A DNA stretch of 52,279 bases, taken from the NCBI RefSeq assembly GCF_004799035.1, contig NZ_MWIO01000033.1, positions 1 through 52,279 of the forward strand. The letters run 5' to 3'. The notes beneath the pieces were generated by a model. The model ran no database searches, was not told the DNA's origin, and saw only the letters and a list, made by a program, of their open reading frames with translations. The DNA is from Rhodanobacter lindaniclasticus. GTDB lineage: Bacteria > Pseudomonadota > Gammaproteobacteria > Xanthomonadales > Rhodanobacteraceae. Shown in pieces: positions 43,877-52,279 of the stretch. A program made the translations under genes and the position numbers. Numbering within the stretch: the first letter of the stretch is position 1; every line of letters begins with the position of its first letter.

Positions 43877-43920
43877 CTCTCAATTCCTCGAAAGCGGATC
43901 GGCTTGATGGGCTGTCATCT

Positions 43921-43954
43921 GCTCTTTGTGAAAAGTCTGGCCATGGATGGCCAG
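43921..43954 (+). repeat. Composite palindromic element, copy C (rplF-rplR gap)
   Basis: GCTCTTTGTGAAAAGT is followed by ctggcc-atggat-ggccag (43937-43954). The stem differs from copies A and B at paired positions on both arms, keeping all six pairs. Confidence 0.7.
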
Positions 43955-43978
43955 TCTCTACGCGCAGGGACAGCGCAC

Positions 43979-44506
43979 TTACGCCTTCTTGGCTTCCTTC
44001 AGGGTGATCTTCTCGCCGGCATAGCGCACGCCCTTGCCCTTGTAGGGTTCGGGTGGGCGGAAGCCGCGAATCTTGGCTGCGACCTGGCCGACGACCTGCT
44101 TGTCGGTGCCCTTGATCAGCACTTCGGTCTGGGTCGGCGTCTCGATGCTGATGCCCTCTGGCGCATCGAACACCACCGGATGGGAGAAGCCCAGACTGAG
44201 GCTCAGGGCCTTGCCCTGCATGGCGGCGCGATAACCGACGCCAACCAGCTCAAGCTTGCGCTCGTAACCCTGCGAGACGCCGGTGACCATGTTGGCGATC
44301 AGCGCACGCGCCGTACCGCCGAACTTGTCGTCCACGCCTTCGCCCAGCGTGATATTCGCCACGCCGCCGTCGATGGCGACCGTGACGCCCGGCAGCTGAT
44401 GCACGGACAAGGTGCCCTTCGGGCCCTTCACCGAGATGTTGCCTCCAGCGGTCGTCAGCTCGACGCCCTTCGGCAGGGAAATGGGTTGTTTGGCTACACG
44501 TGACAT
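43979..44506 (-). CDS. rplF: 50S ribosomal protein L6
   Basis: 175 residues (E. coli 177), two repeats of the L6 fold: [33 protein letters not shown] and the C-terminal signature [21 protein letters not shown]6 sits near the factor-binding site. It lies 11 nt after rpsH. Confidence 0.99.
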   Translation of the reverse strand: MSRVAKQPISLPKGVELTTAGGNISVKGPKGTLSVHQLPGVTVAIDGGVANITLGEGVDDKFGGTARALIANMVTGVSQGYERKLELVGVGYRAAMQGKALSLSLGFSHPVVFDAPEGISIETPTQTEVLIKGTDKQVVGQVAAKIRGFRPPEPYKGKGVRYAGEKITLKEAKKA

Positions 44507-44517
44507 TGCAAGACTCC

Positions 44518-44913
44518 TTATGCCACTTGGCCGATGACTTCGCCGCCCAGGCCCTTGGCGCGGGCCTGCGCATCGGTCAACAGACCAGCGGAAGTCGAGA
44601 TGATCGAAATGCCCAGGCCGCCGAGGACCTTCGGCAGCTCGTCCTTGCCGCGGTAAACGCGCAGGCCGGAACGGCTGACCCGGGAAATGTTCTCGATGGC
44701 GGGCTGGCCGTCGAAATACTTGAGCTTGATCTCGAGCACCGGCTTGCCTTCCTCGACGGAAGTCTTGGCGTCGAGGATGTAGCCCTCGTTCTTGAGAAGG
44801 TTGGCGATGGCCACCTTCAGTTTCGACGACGGCATACGCACGACCGGCTTGCCCGTAGCCTGGGCATTGCGGACGCGCGTGAACAGATCGGCGATGGGAT
44901 CAGTCATGCTCAT
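44518..44913 (-). CDS. rpsH: 30S ribosomal protein S8
   Basis: 131 residues (E. coli 130) from the ATG at 44913 ([18 protein letters not shown]), which matches the E. coli MSMQDPIADMLTRIRNGQ. A start at 44961 would add 16 unrelated residues. The C-terminal [27 protein letters not shown] is typical. S8 binds the central domain of 16S rRNA and in E. coli represses the spc operon. A 224-nt gap with a candidate promoter precedes it. Confidence 0.98.
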   Translation of the reverse strand: MSMTDPIADLFTRVRNAQATGKPVVRMPSSKLKVAIANLLKNEGYILDAKTSVEEGKPVLEIKLKYFDGQPAIENISRVSRSGLRVYRGKDELPKVLGGLGISIISTSAGLLTDAQARAKGLGGEVIGQVA

Positions 44914-45010
44914 GAAAACATCCTTCAGAGTGCACCGATATCCGATAAAACCGGAAATCAATCAGATTGTGAGCCGGCAAAGAAGCCAGCCTGCGTTGCG
45001 CAGACCGCCG

Positions 45011-45039
45011 ACTATAGCAGCAATTTCGGGTTTTGGCGA
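45011..45039 (-). promoter_or_regulatory. Candidate internal promoter upstream of rpsH
   Basis: On the minus strand TCGCCA (45039-45034, 4 of 6 matches), 17 nt, TATAGT (45016-45011, 5 of 6). A 7-bp hairpin (45045-45063, ggatgcg-ttagt-cgcatcc) lies immediately upstream. The gap of 224 nt between rpsN and rpsH is unusually long for this operon and contains no gene. Confidence 0.5.
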
Positions 45040-45137
45040 ACATCGGATGCGTTAGTCGCATCCACCGGCAGCATGCGGCGCCACCGGTCGAATCGGTGCG
45101 CCGGAACAGCCGGCGCGCCGATTCTGCAGGTTGTGGA

Positions 45138-45443
45138 TTACCAGCTGGCCTTGCGCAGGCCCGGCACGTCGCCGCGCATGGTGGCTTCGCGCAGCTTGTT
45201 GCGCCCCAGGCCGAACTTCGCATACACGGCGCGCGGGCGACCGGTCAGGGCGCAACGCGTACGCACGCGCACCGGGCTGGCATCGCGCGGAAGCTTCTGC
45301 AGGCTCGCCTGCGCTTCCATCTTCTCGTCGTACGAAGCCGCCGGGTTGAGCACGATCGCTTTCAGCTCGGCGCGCTTGCCGGCGTACTTCTGGATCAGCT
45401 TGGCCCGCTTGACGTCGCGGTTCACCATTGATTTCTTGGCCAT
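45138..45443 (-). CDS. rpsN: 30S ribosomal protein S14 (zinc-independent form)
   Basis: 101 residues as in E. coli. [29 protein letters not shown] and the C-terminal [23 protein letters not shown] are diagnostic. There is no CxxC pair, so this is the C-minus, zinc-free type. The 63-nt gap from rplE holds copy D of the palindromic element. Confidence 0.98.
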   Translation of the reverse strand: MAKKSMVNRDVKRAKLIQKYAGKRAELKAIVLNPAASYDEKMEAQASLQKLPRDASPVRVRTRCALTGRPRAVYAKFGLGRNKLREATMRGDVPGLRKASW

Positions 45444-45454
45444 AATTTATCGCT

Positions 45455-45488
45455 GCTCTTTCAAAGAGTCCGGCCACGAATGGCCAGG
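45455..45488 (+). repeat. Composite palindromic element, copy D (rplE-rpsN gap)
   Basis: A perfect small hairpin ctcttt-c-aaagag (45456-45468) is followed by ccggcc-acgaat-ggccag (45470-45487), whose stem has one mismatch. It lies about 12 nt upstream of the rpsN start. Confidence 0.65.
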
Positions 45489-45506
45489 TTCATCAAGGAT
45501 GATCGC

Positions 45507-46046
45507 TCAGTTCCGGAACGGGAAGCTGAAGGCCGTCAACAGGGCCTTCGCCTCGTTGTCGGTCTGCGCCGTCGTGGTGATGGAGATATCCATGCCGCGC
45601 AACGCATCGACCTGGTCGAAATCGATCTCCGGGAAGATGATCTGTTCCTTGATGCCGAAGTTGTAGTTGCCACGACCGTCGAACGCCTTGGCCGAGACAC
45701 CGCGGAAGTCGCGCACGCGCGGCAGCGAGATGTTGATCAGGCGATCAAGGAACTCCCACATCTGCGCACGGCGCAGAGTGACCTTGCAGCCGATCGGCCA
45801 GCCATCGCGGATCTTGAACGAAGCCACCGAAACCCGGGCCTTCGTGGTGATCGGCTTCTGGCCGGCGATCTTGGCCATGTCGGCCACGGCGTTCTCGAGC
45901 ACTTTCTTGTTGCCCGCCGCTTCGCCCACGCCCATGTTCAGCGTGATCTTGGTGATGCGGGGAACCTGCATCACGTTCTGGTAGCCGAACTGCTCGGTGA
46001 GCTTGCCGATTACCTGGTCTTTGTAGAATTTTTCAAGGCGCGTCAT
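45507..46046 (-). CDS. rplE: 50S ribosomal protein L5
   Basis: 179 residues as in E. coli; [43 protein letters not shown] and [35 protein letters not shown] are diagnostic. L5 binds 5S rRNA and contacts the P-site tRNA. It lies 11 nt after rplX. Confidence 0.99.
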   Translation of the reverse strand: MTRLEKFYKDQVIGKLTEQFGYQNVMQVPRITKITLNMGVGEAAGNKKVLENAVADMAKIAGQKPITTKARVSVASFKIRDGWPIGCKVTLRRAQMWEFLDRLINISLPRVRDFRGVSAKAFDGRGNYNFGIKEQIIFPEIDFDQVDALRGMDISITTTAQTDNEAKALLTAFSFPFRN

Positions 46047-46057
46047 GATCGTGTTCC

Positions 46058-46372
46058 TTACGCGTCCACGACCTCGCCATTCGAACGGAACACGCGGACC
46101 TTGCGCCCATCAGCGAGCGTTTTGGAACCGACGCGTTCACCCTTGTTCGTGGCGGGGTTGAACAGCTGCACATTGGAGAGATGGATCGAGGCTTCACGCT
46201 CGACGATGCCGCCAGCCTGGTTGGCCTGCGGGTTCGGCTTGGTGTGACGCTTGACCAGATTCACGTTGGAGACGAATACGCGATCGCCTGCAACACGCAG
46301 CACGTCGCCGCGCTGACCCTTGTTCTTGCCGGTGATCACCAGGACCTGATCACCCTTGCGGATACGGTTCAT
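46058..46372 (-). CDS. rplX: 50S ribosomal protein L24
   Basis: 104 residues as in E. coli, with the KOW segment [26 protein letters not shown]24 initiates 50S assembly at the 5' end of 23S rRNA. It lies 15 nt after rplN. Confidence 0.98.
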   Translation of the reverse strand: MNRIRKGDQVLVITGKNKGQRGDVLRVAGDRVFVSNVNLVKRHTKPNPQANQAGGIVEREASIHLSNVQLFNPATNKGERVGSKTLADGRKVRVFRSNGEVVDA

Positions 46373-46387
46373 TGTCTTGACTCCGCT

Positions 46388-46756
46388 TCAGAGCACTTCG
46401 GGCGCGAGCGAGACGATCTTCATGAACTTCTCGTTGCGCAACTCGCGGGTAACCGGCCCGAAGATACGGGTACCGATCGGCTCGAGCTTGTTGTTGAGGA
46501 GGACCGCTGCATTGCCGTCGAAACGGATCAGCGAGCCGTCGGGACGGCGCACGCCCTTGGCGGTACGGACCACCACGGCGTTGTACACCTCGCCCTTCTT
46601 CACCTTGCCGCGGGGAATGGCATCCTTCACGGTGACCTTGATCACGTCACCGATCGAGGCGTACCGGCGCTTGGAGCCGCCGAGCACCTTGATGCATATC
46701 ACTTCCTTGGCACCGCTGTTGTCCGCTGCGGAAAGCGTGCTTTGCATCTGGATCAT
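46388..46756 (-). CDS. rplN: 50S ribosomal protein L14
   Basis: 122 residues (E. coli 123) from the ATG at 46756 ([27 protein letters not shown]). The open frame continues to 46888, but that part is the shadow of rpsQ. The C-terminal [18 protein letters not shown] is typical. L14 forms intersubunit bridges. It lies 13 nt after rpsQ; no separate spc promoter is evident here. Confidence 0.98.
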   Translation of the reverse strand: MIQMQSTLSAADNSGAKEVICIKVLGGSKRRYASIGDVIKVTVKDAIPRGKVKKGEVYNAVVVRTAKGVRRPDGSLIRFDGNAAVLLNNKLEPIGTRIFGPVTRELRNEKFMKIVSLAPEVL

Positions 46757-46769
46757 GGCTGCACCCTCC

Positions 46770-47030
46770 TCAGACGTTGGCGCGCGTGATGATTTCAACC
46801 ACGCGGTGATGTTTGGTCTTGGACAACGGACGGCACTCGGCAATGCGCACGAGATCACCCTCGTTTGCACCGAGGTCATCCTGCGCATGCAGCTTGGTCG
46901 ACCGACGGATGGTCTTGCCCAGCAGCCAATGCTGCTCCTGGCGCTCGACCAGGACGGTGACCGTCTTGTCCATCTTGTTGCTGGTGACGCGACCCTCGAG
47001 GGTGCGTGCCTTCTTCTGGTTCTCGCTCAT
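46770..47030 (-). CDS. rpsQ: 30S ribosomal protein S17
   Basis: 86 residues (E. coli 84); [45 protein letters not shown] is the OB-fold primary 16S rRNA binder. It lies 12 nt after rpmC. Confidence 0.98.
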   Translation of the reverse strand: MSENQKKARTLEGRVTSNKMDKTVTVLVERQEQHWLLGKTIRRSTKLHAQDDLGANEGDLVRIAECRPLSKTKHHRVVEIITRANV

Positions 47031-47042
47031 CTCGGCCGTCCC

Positions 47043-47231
47043 TTACTTCTTGCTGCCGAGCACGAATTTCGTGCGGGCGATGTCACGCCGAACGCGGCGA
47101 AGCTGGTGCGGCTGGGTGAGCTGGCCGGAACCCTTCTGCATGCGCAGGTTGAACTGCTCCTTGCGCAGGTCCAGCAGATGCTGGTTCAGCTCGTCGGCCG
47201 ACTGGTTGTTGATATCTTTGCTGGCCATCAC
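47043..47231 (-). CDS. rpmC: 50S ribosomal protein L29
   Basis: 62 residues (E. coli 63); the two-helix protein at the tunnel exit ([44 protein letters not shown]). Its start overlaps the rplP stop by 4 nt (ATGA-type coupling). Confidence 0.97.
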   Translation of the reverse strand: MMASKDINNQSADELNQHLLDLRKEQFNLRMQKGSGQLTQPHQLRRVRRDIARTKFVLGSKK

Positions 47232-47641
47232 ATCACCGCCCGTGTCACAAACTGGGTCTGCACCGAGAGCTTGGCGGCAGCCAGGCGGAACGCCTCGCGT
47301 GCCGTCGTCTCGTCGACGCCCTCGATTTCATACAGCATGCGGCCAGGCTGGATCGGAGCGACCCAGAACTCGACGCCGCCCTTGCCCGCGCCCATGCGCA
47401 CTTCGATCGGCTTCTTGGTGATCGGCTTGTCCGGGAACACGCGGATCCACAGCTTGCCGCCGCGCTTGACGAAGCGGGTGATGCAACGACGGGCCGCCTC
47501 GATCTGGCGCGCGGTGAGCGCGCCATGCGTGGTCGCCTTCAGGCCGTACTCGCCGAAACTGACGAGGTTGGAGCACTGGGCCAGACCGTCGTTGCGGCCT
47601 TTGAACTGCTTGCGGTATTTGGTTCGCTTGGGTTGCAACAT
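47228..47641 (-). CDS. rplP: 50S ribosomal protein L16
   Basis: 137 residues (E. coli 136): [41 protein letters not shown] and [25 protein letters not shown]. The last block includes the Arg that is hydroxylated in E. coli L16. L16 helps position A-site tRNA. It lies 12 nt after rpsC. Confidence 0.99.
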   Translation of the reverse strand: MLQPKRTKYRKQFKGRNDGLAQCSNLVSFGEYGLKATTHGALTARQIEAARRCITRFVKRGGKLWIRVFPDKPITKKPIEVRMGAGKGGVEFWVAPIQPGRMLYEIEGVDETTAREAFRLAAAKLSVQTQFVTRAVM

Positions 47642-47653
47642 GGCAACTCTCCC

Positions 47654-48406
<753 letters not shown>

Positions 48407-48421
48407 CGTCTATATCCTCAG

Positions 48422-48757
48422 TCAGTTGCCGACAACCACAGTGATGTGGCTGGTACGTTTCAGGATGCGCGAACCGCGGCCCTTGGCACGGGCATACATG
48501 CGCTTCATCGCCGGACCTTCGTCGACGAAGATGCTTGACACCTTCAACTCGTCGACGTCGGCGCCGAGATTGTTCTCGGCATTGGCGACGGCCGACAGCA
48601 GCACCTTGCGAACCAGGTGCGCAGCCTTCTTGTTGGTGTAGGTGAGCACGTCGCTGGCCCGGCCCACGGGAAGCCCGCGGACGAGGTCGGCCACCAGGCG
48701 TGCCTTTTGCGCCGAAATGCGGGCGCCGCGCAGGATCGCTTTGGCTTCAGTGCTCAT
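48422..48757 (-). CDS. rplV: 50S ribosomal protein L22
   Basis: 111 residues (E. coli 110) from the ATG at 48757 ([32 protein letters not shown]), whose A is shared with the rpsS stop (TGATG). The C-terminal hairpin [26 protein letters not shown] reaches into the exit tunnel, where macrolide-resistance changes occur. Earlier in-frame starts lie in the rpsS shadow. Confidence 0.98.
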   Translation of the reverse strand: MSTEAKAILRGARISAQKARLVADLVRGLPVGRASDVLTYTNKKAAHLVRKVLLSAVANAENNLGADVDELKVSSIFVDEGPAMKRMYARAKGRGSRILKRTSHITVVVGN

Positions 48758-49029
48758 CACTTGCCCTTCTTGTCGCCGACATGGCCTTTGAACGTGCGTG
48801 TCACCGCGAACTCGCCGAGCTTGTGCCCGACCATGTTCTCGTTGATCAGGACGGGCACGTGCTGACGGCCGTTGTGGATGGCGATGGTCAAGCCGACCAT
48901 TTCCGGCAGGATCATCGAGCGGCGCGACCAGGTCTTGATCGGGCGCTTGTTGTTGGCGGAAACCGCAGCTTCCACCTTCTTCGCGAGGTGAAGGTCGACG
49001 AAGGGACCTTTCTTCAAAGAACGAGGCAT
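48757..49029 (-). CDS. rpsS: 30S ribosomal protein S19
   Basis: 90 residues (E. coli 92): [23 protein letters not shown] and [44 protein letters not shown]19 pairs with S13 in the head of the 30S. It overlaps rplV by 1 nt and lies 12 nt after rplB. Confidence 0.99.
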   Translation of the reverse strand: MPRSLKKGPFVDLHLAKKVEAAVSANNKRPIKTWSRRSMILPEMVGLTIAIHNGRQHVPVLINENMVGHKLGEFAVTRTFKGHVGDKKGK

Positions 49030-49041
49030 GTCGGCTTCCTG

Positions 49042-49866
49042 TTACTTGGTACGACGACGCACGATGAACTGCTGCGTGCGCTTGTTGTTGCGGGTCTTGT
49101 AGCCCTTGGCCGGCGTGCCCCACGGGCTGACCGGATGACGACCGCCAGAGGTCTTGCCTTCACCACCGCCGTGCGGATGGTCAACCGGGTTCATCACCAC
49201 GCCGCGAACGGTCGGGCGAATGCCTACCCAGCGCTTGGCACCGGCCTTGCCCAGCTTCTTCAGGCTGTGCTCGCCGTTGCCGACTTCGCCGATGGTGGCG
49301 CGGCAATCGACGGAGACGCGGCGCATCTCGCCGGAGCGAAGGCGCAACGTGGCGTAACCGGACTCGCGGGCGACCAGCTGCACCGAGGCGCCGGCGCTGC
49401 GGGCGATCTGCGCGCCCTTGCCGGGGCGCAGCTCCACGCAGTGGATCGTGCTGCCCATCGGGATGTTGCGCAGCTGCAGGCAGTTGCCGGCCTTGATCGG
49501 TGCCTCGCGGCCCGACACCAGGCGGTCGTCCACCTGCACGCCCTTCGGCGCGATGATGTAACGACGCTCGCCGTCGGCGTAGCACAGCAGCGCGATGTGC
49601 GCGGTGCGGTTGGGATCGTACTCGATGCGCTCGACGCGGGCGGCGATGCCTTCCTTGTCGCGCTTGAAATCGATGATGCGGTAATGCTGCTTGTGACCGC
49701 CGCCACGATGACGGGTGGTGATCCGGCCATGGTGATTGCGGCCACCGGTGCGGGACTGCGCCTCGGTCAACGGCGCATAGGGCGCGCCCTTGTACAGGCC
49801 TTCCGTGCGGACGCTGACGGCGTCGCGACGGCCCGGCGAGGTCGGCTTGTGGTTGATTAGTGCCAT
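49042..49866 (-). CDS. rplB: 50S ribosomal protein L2
   Basis: 274 residues (E. coli 273), required for peptidyl-transferase activity and subunit joining. [30 protein letters not shown] and the C-terminal signature [30 protein letters not shown], which includes the conserved His, are present. It lies 17 nt after rplW. Confidence 0.99.
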   Translation of the reverse strand: MALINHKPTSPGRRDAVSVRTEGLYKGAPYAPLTEAQSRTGGRNHHGRITTRHRGGGHKQHYRIIDFKRDKEGIAARVERIEYDPNRTAHIALLCYADGERRYIIAPKGVQVDDRLVSGREAPIKAGNCLQLRNIPMGSTIHCVELRPGKGAQIARSAGASVQLVARESGYATLRLRSGEMRRVSVDCRATIGEVGNGEHSLKKLGKAGAKRWVGIRPTVRGVVMNPVDHPHGGGEGKTSGGRHPVSPWGTPAKGYKTRNNKRTQQFIVRRRTK

Positions 49867-49883
49867 TTCACAGAACTCCTGGC

Positions 49884-50177
49884 TCAGGCCTTGGCGGATA
49901 CGTCGATGGCTTGGCCATCGGCAAGACGCACGTAGGCCTTGCGCTTGCCCTGGCGATTGCCAGCGCGGAAACGGAAGGACTTGACCTTGCCCTTGACGTT
50001 GACGAGGTTCACCTGCTCGACCTTGACGTCGAACAGCTTCTCCACCGCATCACGGACATCGGCCTTGGTCGCCGCGGGGGCGACCAGGAACACATACTGG
50101 TTGTGCTCGGCGAGGCGCGCCGACTTCTCGGAGATATGCGGCGCACGCAGCGTGTCGAGAATGCGTTCGTTGCTCAT
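49884..50177 (-). CDS. rplW: 50S ribosomal protein L23
   Basis: 97 residues (E. coli 100) from the ATG at 50177 ([19 protein letters not shown]), which overlaps the rplD stop in an ATGA. An ATG three codons earlier (50186) is possible but less likely. L23 docks trigger factor and SRP at the tunnel exit. Confidence 0.97.
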   Translation of the reverse strand: MSNERILDTLRAPHISEKSARLAEHNQYVFLVAPAATKADVRDAVEKLFDVKVEQVNLVNVKGKVKSFRFRAGNRQGKRKAYVRLADGQAIDVSAKA

Positions 50178-50776
50178 GCCAGCCACTCCTCGATCTTCTT
50201 CACCGCGTCGACCGTGACCACCACGTGGTCGGAGCCGACGAGACTGACGGGGTTCAGGCCCATCACATCCAGCACGTGGATGTAGGGAATGTTGCGCGCG
50301 GCCAGGAACACGGACTCGGAGGCGTCCTCGGACACCAGCAACACGCGACCGGACACCCCAAGCTCGGCGAGCTTGGCAACCATCGCCTTGGTCTTGGGTG
50401 CTTCGATGCCGAAGCTCTCAACCACCTTCAGGCGACCCTGGCGGACCAGCTCGGAAAAGATCGAGCGGATCGCCACACGGTAGGCCTTGCGGTTGACCTT
50501 CTGCTCGTAGCTGCGCGGCTTGGCGGCGAACGTGACACCACCACCGACGAAGATCGGGGCGCGGTAGTCACCGTGGCGGGCACCGCCGCCCTTCTGCTTC
50601 TTGAACTTCTTGGTGGTGCCGGACATCTCGCCGCGCGACAGCTGCGCCTTGGTACCGGCGCGGCCGGCGGCCTGGTAGGCAACCACGACCTGGTGAACCA
50701 GGGCCTTCTTGTACTCGCCGCCGAACACGTCGTCCGACACGCTGAGCGGCTTGGCACCAATGACATTGAGTTCCAT
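50174..50776 (-). CDS. rplD: 50S ribosomal protein L4
   Basis: 200 residues (E. coli 201): [39 protein letters not shown] is the tunnel-lining loop. In E. coli L4 represses the S10 operon by attenuation in its leader; here a terminator is found in the leader (51875-51909). It lies 11 nt after rplC. Confidence 0.99.
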   Translation of the reverse strand: MELNVIGAKPLSVSDDVFGGEYKKALVHQVVVAYQAAGRAGTKAQLSRGEMSGTTKKFKKQKGGGARHGDYRAPIFVGGGVTFAAKPRSYEQKVNRKAYRVAIRSIFSELVRQGRLKVVESFGIEAPKTKAMVAKLAELGVSGRVLLVSEDASESVFLAARNIPYIHVLDVMGLNPVSLVGSDHVVVTVDAVKKIEEWLA

Positions 50777-50787
50777 GGTGTCTCTCC

Positions 50788-51429
50788 TCAGCTCTTGGTC
50801 GTCGGGCGGATGATGACGTCGCCACCGGTGGCGCCCGGTACCGCACCCTTCACCGCGATGAGGTGACGCTCGGCGTCGACCTTGACCACTTCCAGGCCCT
50901 GCTGGGTACGATTCACGTTACCCATCTGGCCGGCCATCTTCTTGCCGGGGAACACGCGACCCGGCGTCTGGCGCTGACCGATCGAGCCCGGCGCGCGGTG
51001 CGACAGCGAGTTGCCGTGGGTGGCGTCACCCATCTTGAAGTTCCAGCGCTTGATCGTGCCCTGGAAGCCCTTGCCCTTCGACACGCCGGCGACATCGACG
51101 ATCTGGCCGACGGAGAACACGTCGTCCGCCTTGATCTCGGCGCCCACTTCGTACTTGCCGAGATCCTCGGCAGCCACGCGGAATTCCCACAAACCACGGC
51201 CCGGCTCGACCTTGGCCTTCGCGTAATGACCCTTCAGCGGCTGCGTCAGCAGGTTCGCGCGCTTGCTGCCCGCGGAAACCTGGACGGCACTGTAGCCATC
51301 GTTGTCGTCCGTCTTCACCTGGGTCACGCGGTTCGGCGTCGCTTCAATCAGCGTCACCGGAATCGAGCGGCCGTCTTCAGTGAAGAGTCGGCTCATGCCG
51401 CATTTGCGGCCAACCAATCCGATACTCAT
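50788..51429 (-). CDS. rplC: 50S ribosomal protein L3
   Basis: 213 residues (E. coli 209) from the ATG at 51429 ([20 protein letters not shown]); eight extra upstream codons from 51453 overlap rpsJ and are rejected. [56 protein letters not shown] is diagnostic and includes the Gln methylated in E. coli. It lies 20 nt after rpsJ. Confidence 0.98.
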   Translation of the reverse strand: MSIGLVGRKCGMSRLFTEDGRSIPVTLIEATPNRVTQVKTDDNDGYSAVQVSAGSKRANLLTQPLKGHYAKAKVEPGRGLWEFRVAAEDLGKYEVGAEIKADDVFSVGQIVDVAGVSKGKGFQGTIKRWNFKMGDATHGNSLSHRAPGSIGQRQTPGRVFPGKKMAGQMGNVNRTQQGLEVVKVDAERHLIAVKGAVPGATGGDVIIRPTTKS

Positions 51430-51449
51430 CTTCGTATCCTGTCTGTCGC

Positions 51450-51761
51450 TCAACCGAGCTTGATCTGAACATCGACGCCAGCGGCGAGATCAAGCTTCAT
51501 GAGCGCGTCCACGGTCTTGTCGTTCGGGTCGACGATGTCGAGTACACGCTTGTGCGTACGGGTCTCGTACTGGTCGCGTGCATCCTTGTCGACGTGCGGC
51601 GACGTCAGAATGGTGTAACGCTCGATCTTGGTCGGGAGCGGGATCGGGCCGAGTACCGTGGCACCCGTGCGCTTAGCCGTCTCGACGATTTCGCTGGCGG
51701 AGCGGTCGATCAGTCGATGATCGTATGCCTTCAGCCGAATGCGAATCTTCTGGTTCGCCAT
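51450..51761 (-). CDS. rpsJ: 30S ribosomal protein S10 (NusE)
   Basis: 103 residues as in E. coli from the ATG at 51761 ([19 protein letters not shown]); a start at 51824 would add 21 unrelated residues. [35 protein letters not shown] is diagnostic. S10 also works as NusE in antitermination. It is the first gene of the S10 operon, behind a leader of about 300 nt. Confidence 0.99.
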   Translation of the reverse strand: MANQKIRIRLKAYDHRLIDRSASEIVETAKRTGATVLGPIPLPTKIERYTILTSPHVDKDARDQYETRTHKRVLDIVDPNDKTVDALMKLDLAAGVDVQIKLG

Positions 51762-51874
51762 AACCGTGTCCTGTTGTCGAAAGAACGTTCTGTGATGCCG
51801 GAGTGGCTTCTCACCACGCCGCACTGCCCTTTTGCCACTTGTCCGGGGCCTTCAACGATCCGGCAGCCCCTTTG

Positions 51875-51909
51875 AAAAACACCAGGCGAGCATCGATCCG
51901 CTCGCCTGG
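51875..51909 (-). terminator. Intrinsic terminator/attenuator in the S10 leader
   Basis: On the minus strand CCAGGCGAG (51909-51901), a 10-nt loop, CTCGCCTGG (51890-51882), then TGTTTTT down to 51875. A perfect 9-bp GC-rich stem with a U-tract lies about 155 nt after the predicted start and 114 nt before rpsJ, so transcripts must read through or be attenuated. Confidence 0.8.
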
Positions 51910-52071
51910 CACAATCCGAATCTCGCGCAAAACGACGTGCCAACAGGGCTAACCCCGCGATCACGTCGACTTGCGAAGGCCGATCCACGGCCAGCGAACT
52001 CGAAGCACGTCCTGCGCCTCATTTCGCGGTTGGTCGTCCAGAAATACATCTGTCCGACAAGTGAGCTGCGA

Positions 52072-52100
52072 AGTATACCGGCAAATCCGGGATTAGTGAA
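52072..52100 (-). promoter_or_regulatory. S10 operon promoter
   Basis: On the minus strand TTCACT (52100-52095, 4 of 6 matches), exactly 17 nt, TATACT (52077-52072, 5 of 6). Predicted start near 52065, giving a 300-nt leader. It is the best promoter in the 497-nt tuf-rpsJ gap, which holds no gene. Confidence 0.65.
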
Positions 52101-52225
52101 GGGGTACGTAACAACATCGCCCTTGACTTGTTCCGGCTCAACGGCGGGAGTTATCCCGGCAGCGTGCGGCTCCGTTCGCCCGGTGACCTTTACTTCAGCC
52201 ATCCTCCCTGATGGCAAAGATCAAA

Positions 52226-52256
52226 CCGGCATCCATGCCGGACTTCTCACAAGAGC
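52226..52256 (-). repeat. Composite palindromic element, copy E, 3' of tuf
   Basis: On the minus strand GCTCTTGTGAGAAGT then CCGGCA-TGGA-TGCCGG followed by TTTGATCTTT. It is the same composite as copies A-D but lies on the sense strand, right after the tuf stop. It may double as the tuf terminator, though the U-tract is poor. Confidence 0.65.
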
Positions 52257-52258
52257 TA

Positions 52259-52279
52259 TTACTTGATGACCTTGGCCAC
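52259..52279 (-). CDS. tuf: Elongation factor Tu (C-terminal fragment, continues outside window)
   Basis: Only the last six codons and stop are visible: VAKVIK and TAA on the minus strand. This matches the C-terminus of bacterial EF-Tu, and tuf upstream of rpsJ is the usual order (rpsL-rpsG-fusA-tuf-rpsJ). The identification rests on six residues and context. Confidence 0.65.
   Translation of the reverse strand: MAKVIK

Noticed and set aside
51832..52266. Open frames in the tuf-rpsJ gap
   Set aside because: They cross the promoter and terminator hairpin and have no domain character; the region reads as a leader.

Overview
The window looks like a chromosomal segment of a high-GC gammaproteobacterium of the Xanthomonadales, most likely Rhodanobacteraceae (Rhodanobacter, Dyella or a relative). 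The evidence is the uniformly GC-rich codon use, a long S10-spc-alpha ribosomal superoperon next to tuf, the enteric-type order rng-yhdP-tldD, a class II DAHP synthase joined to dsbB, and a type VI secretion (T6SS) locus of the Fha/PpkA/PppA/TagF type. The lineage is an inference from gene content and was not tested by alignment. Nearly all genes lie on the minus strand. The exceptions are the Dph6-like/Mug pair and one amidase.

Layout from high to low coordinates, which is the main direction of transcription. (1) 52279-37646: the last codons of tuf, a 497-nt leader with a promoter and a terminator-like attenuator, then rpsJ-rplC-rplD-rplW-rplB-rpsS-rplV-rpsC-rplP-rpmC-rpsQ-rplN-rplX-rplE-rpsN-rpsH-rplF-rplR-rpsE-rpmD-rplO-secY-rpsM-rpsK-rpsD-rpoA-rplQ, closed by an intrinsic terminator at about 37572. 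Most gaps are under 20 nt, but six are 63-224 nt and hold hairpins, an internal promoter and a repeated palindromic element. (2) 37469-31611: dsbB overlapping a class II DAHP synthase, a periplasmic amidase (+), a di-heme cytochrome c, a Dph6-like ATPase overlapping a Mug-type glycosylase (+), and the divergent rng. (3) 31611-24621: rng-yhdP-tldD. (4) 24534-5006: the T6SS locus. It has a PAAR tip, a TPR-methyltransferase, VgrG, an uncharacterised 180-residue protein, Fha/TagH, TssK, TssL-OmpA, TssM, TagF with an extra domain, PppA, PpkA with an extracytoplasmic sulfatase-modifying-factor-like domain, and a small tail-anchored protein. The sheath, tube, baseplate, ClpV, Hcp and TssJ genes are not here. 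(5) 4736-1: a two-partner secretion pair, an FhaC-like transporter and a filamentous-haemagglutinin-like exoprotein that runs off the window.

The T6SS genes form a trans-envelope anchor (TssK-TssL-TssM) with a full threonine-phosphorylation circuit: kinase PpkA, phosphatase PppA, phosphothreonine reader Fha and repressor TagF. Three features stand out. The TssL N-terminus carries a T-I-V-R-P motif, and the kinase repeats close variants of it four times in its own linker. The kinase is fused to a TagR-like domain. TagF is fused to what looks like a dead PP2C phosphatase, right beside the intact one. In the ribosomal operon, a composite hairpin element occurs five times with compensatory base changes, and the S10 leader contains a strong intrinsic terminator downstream of its promoter.
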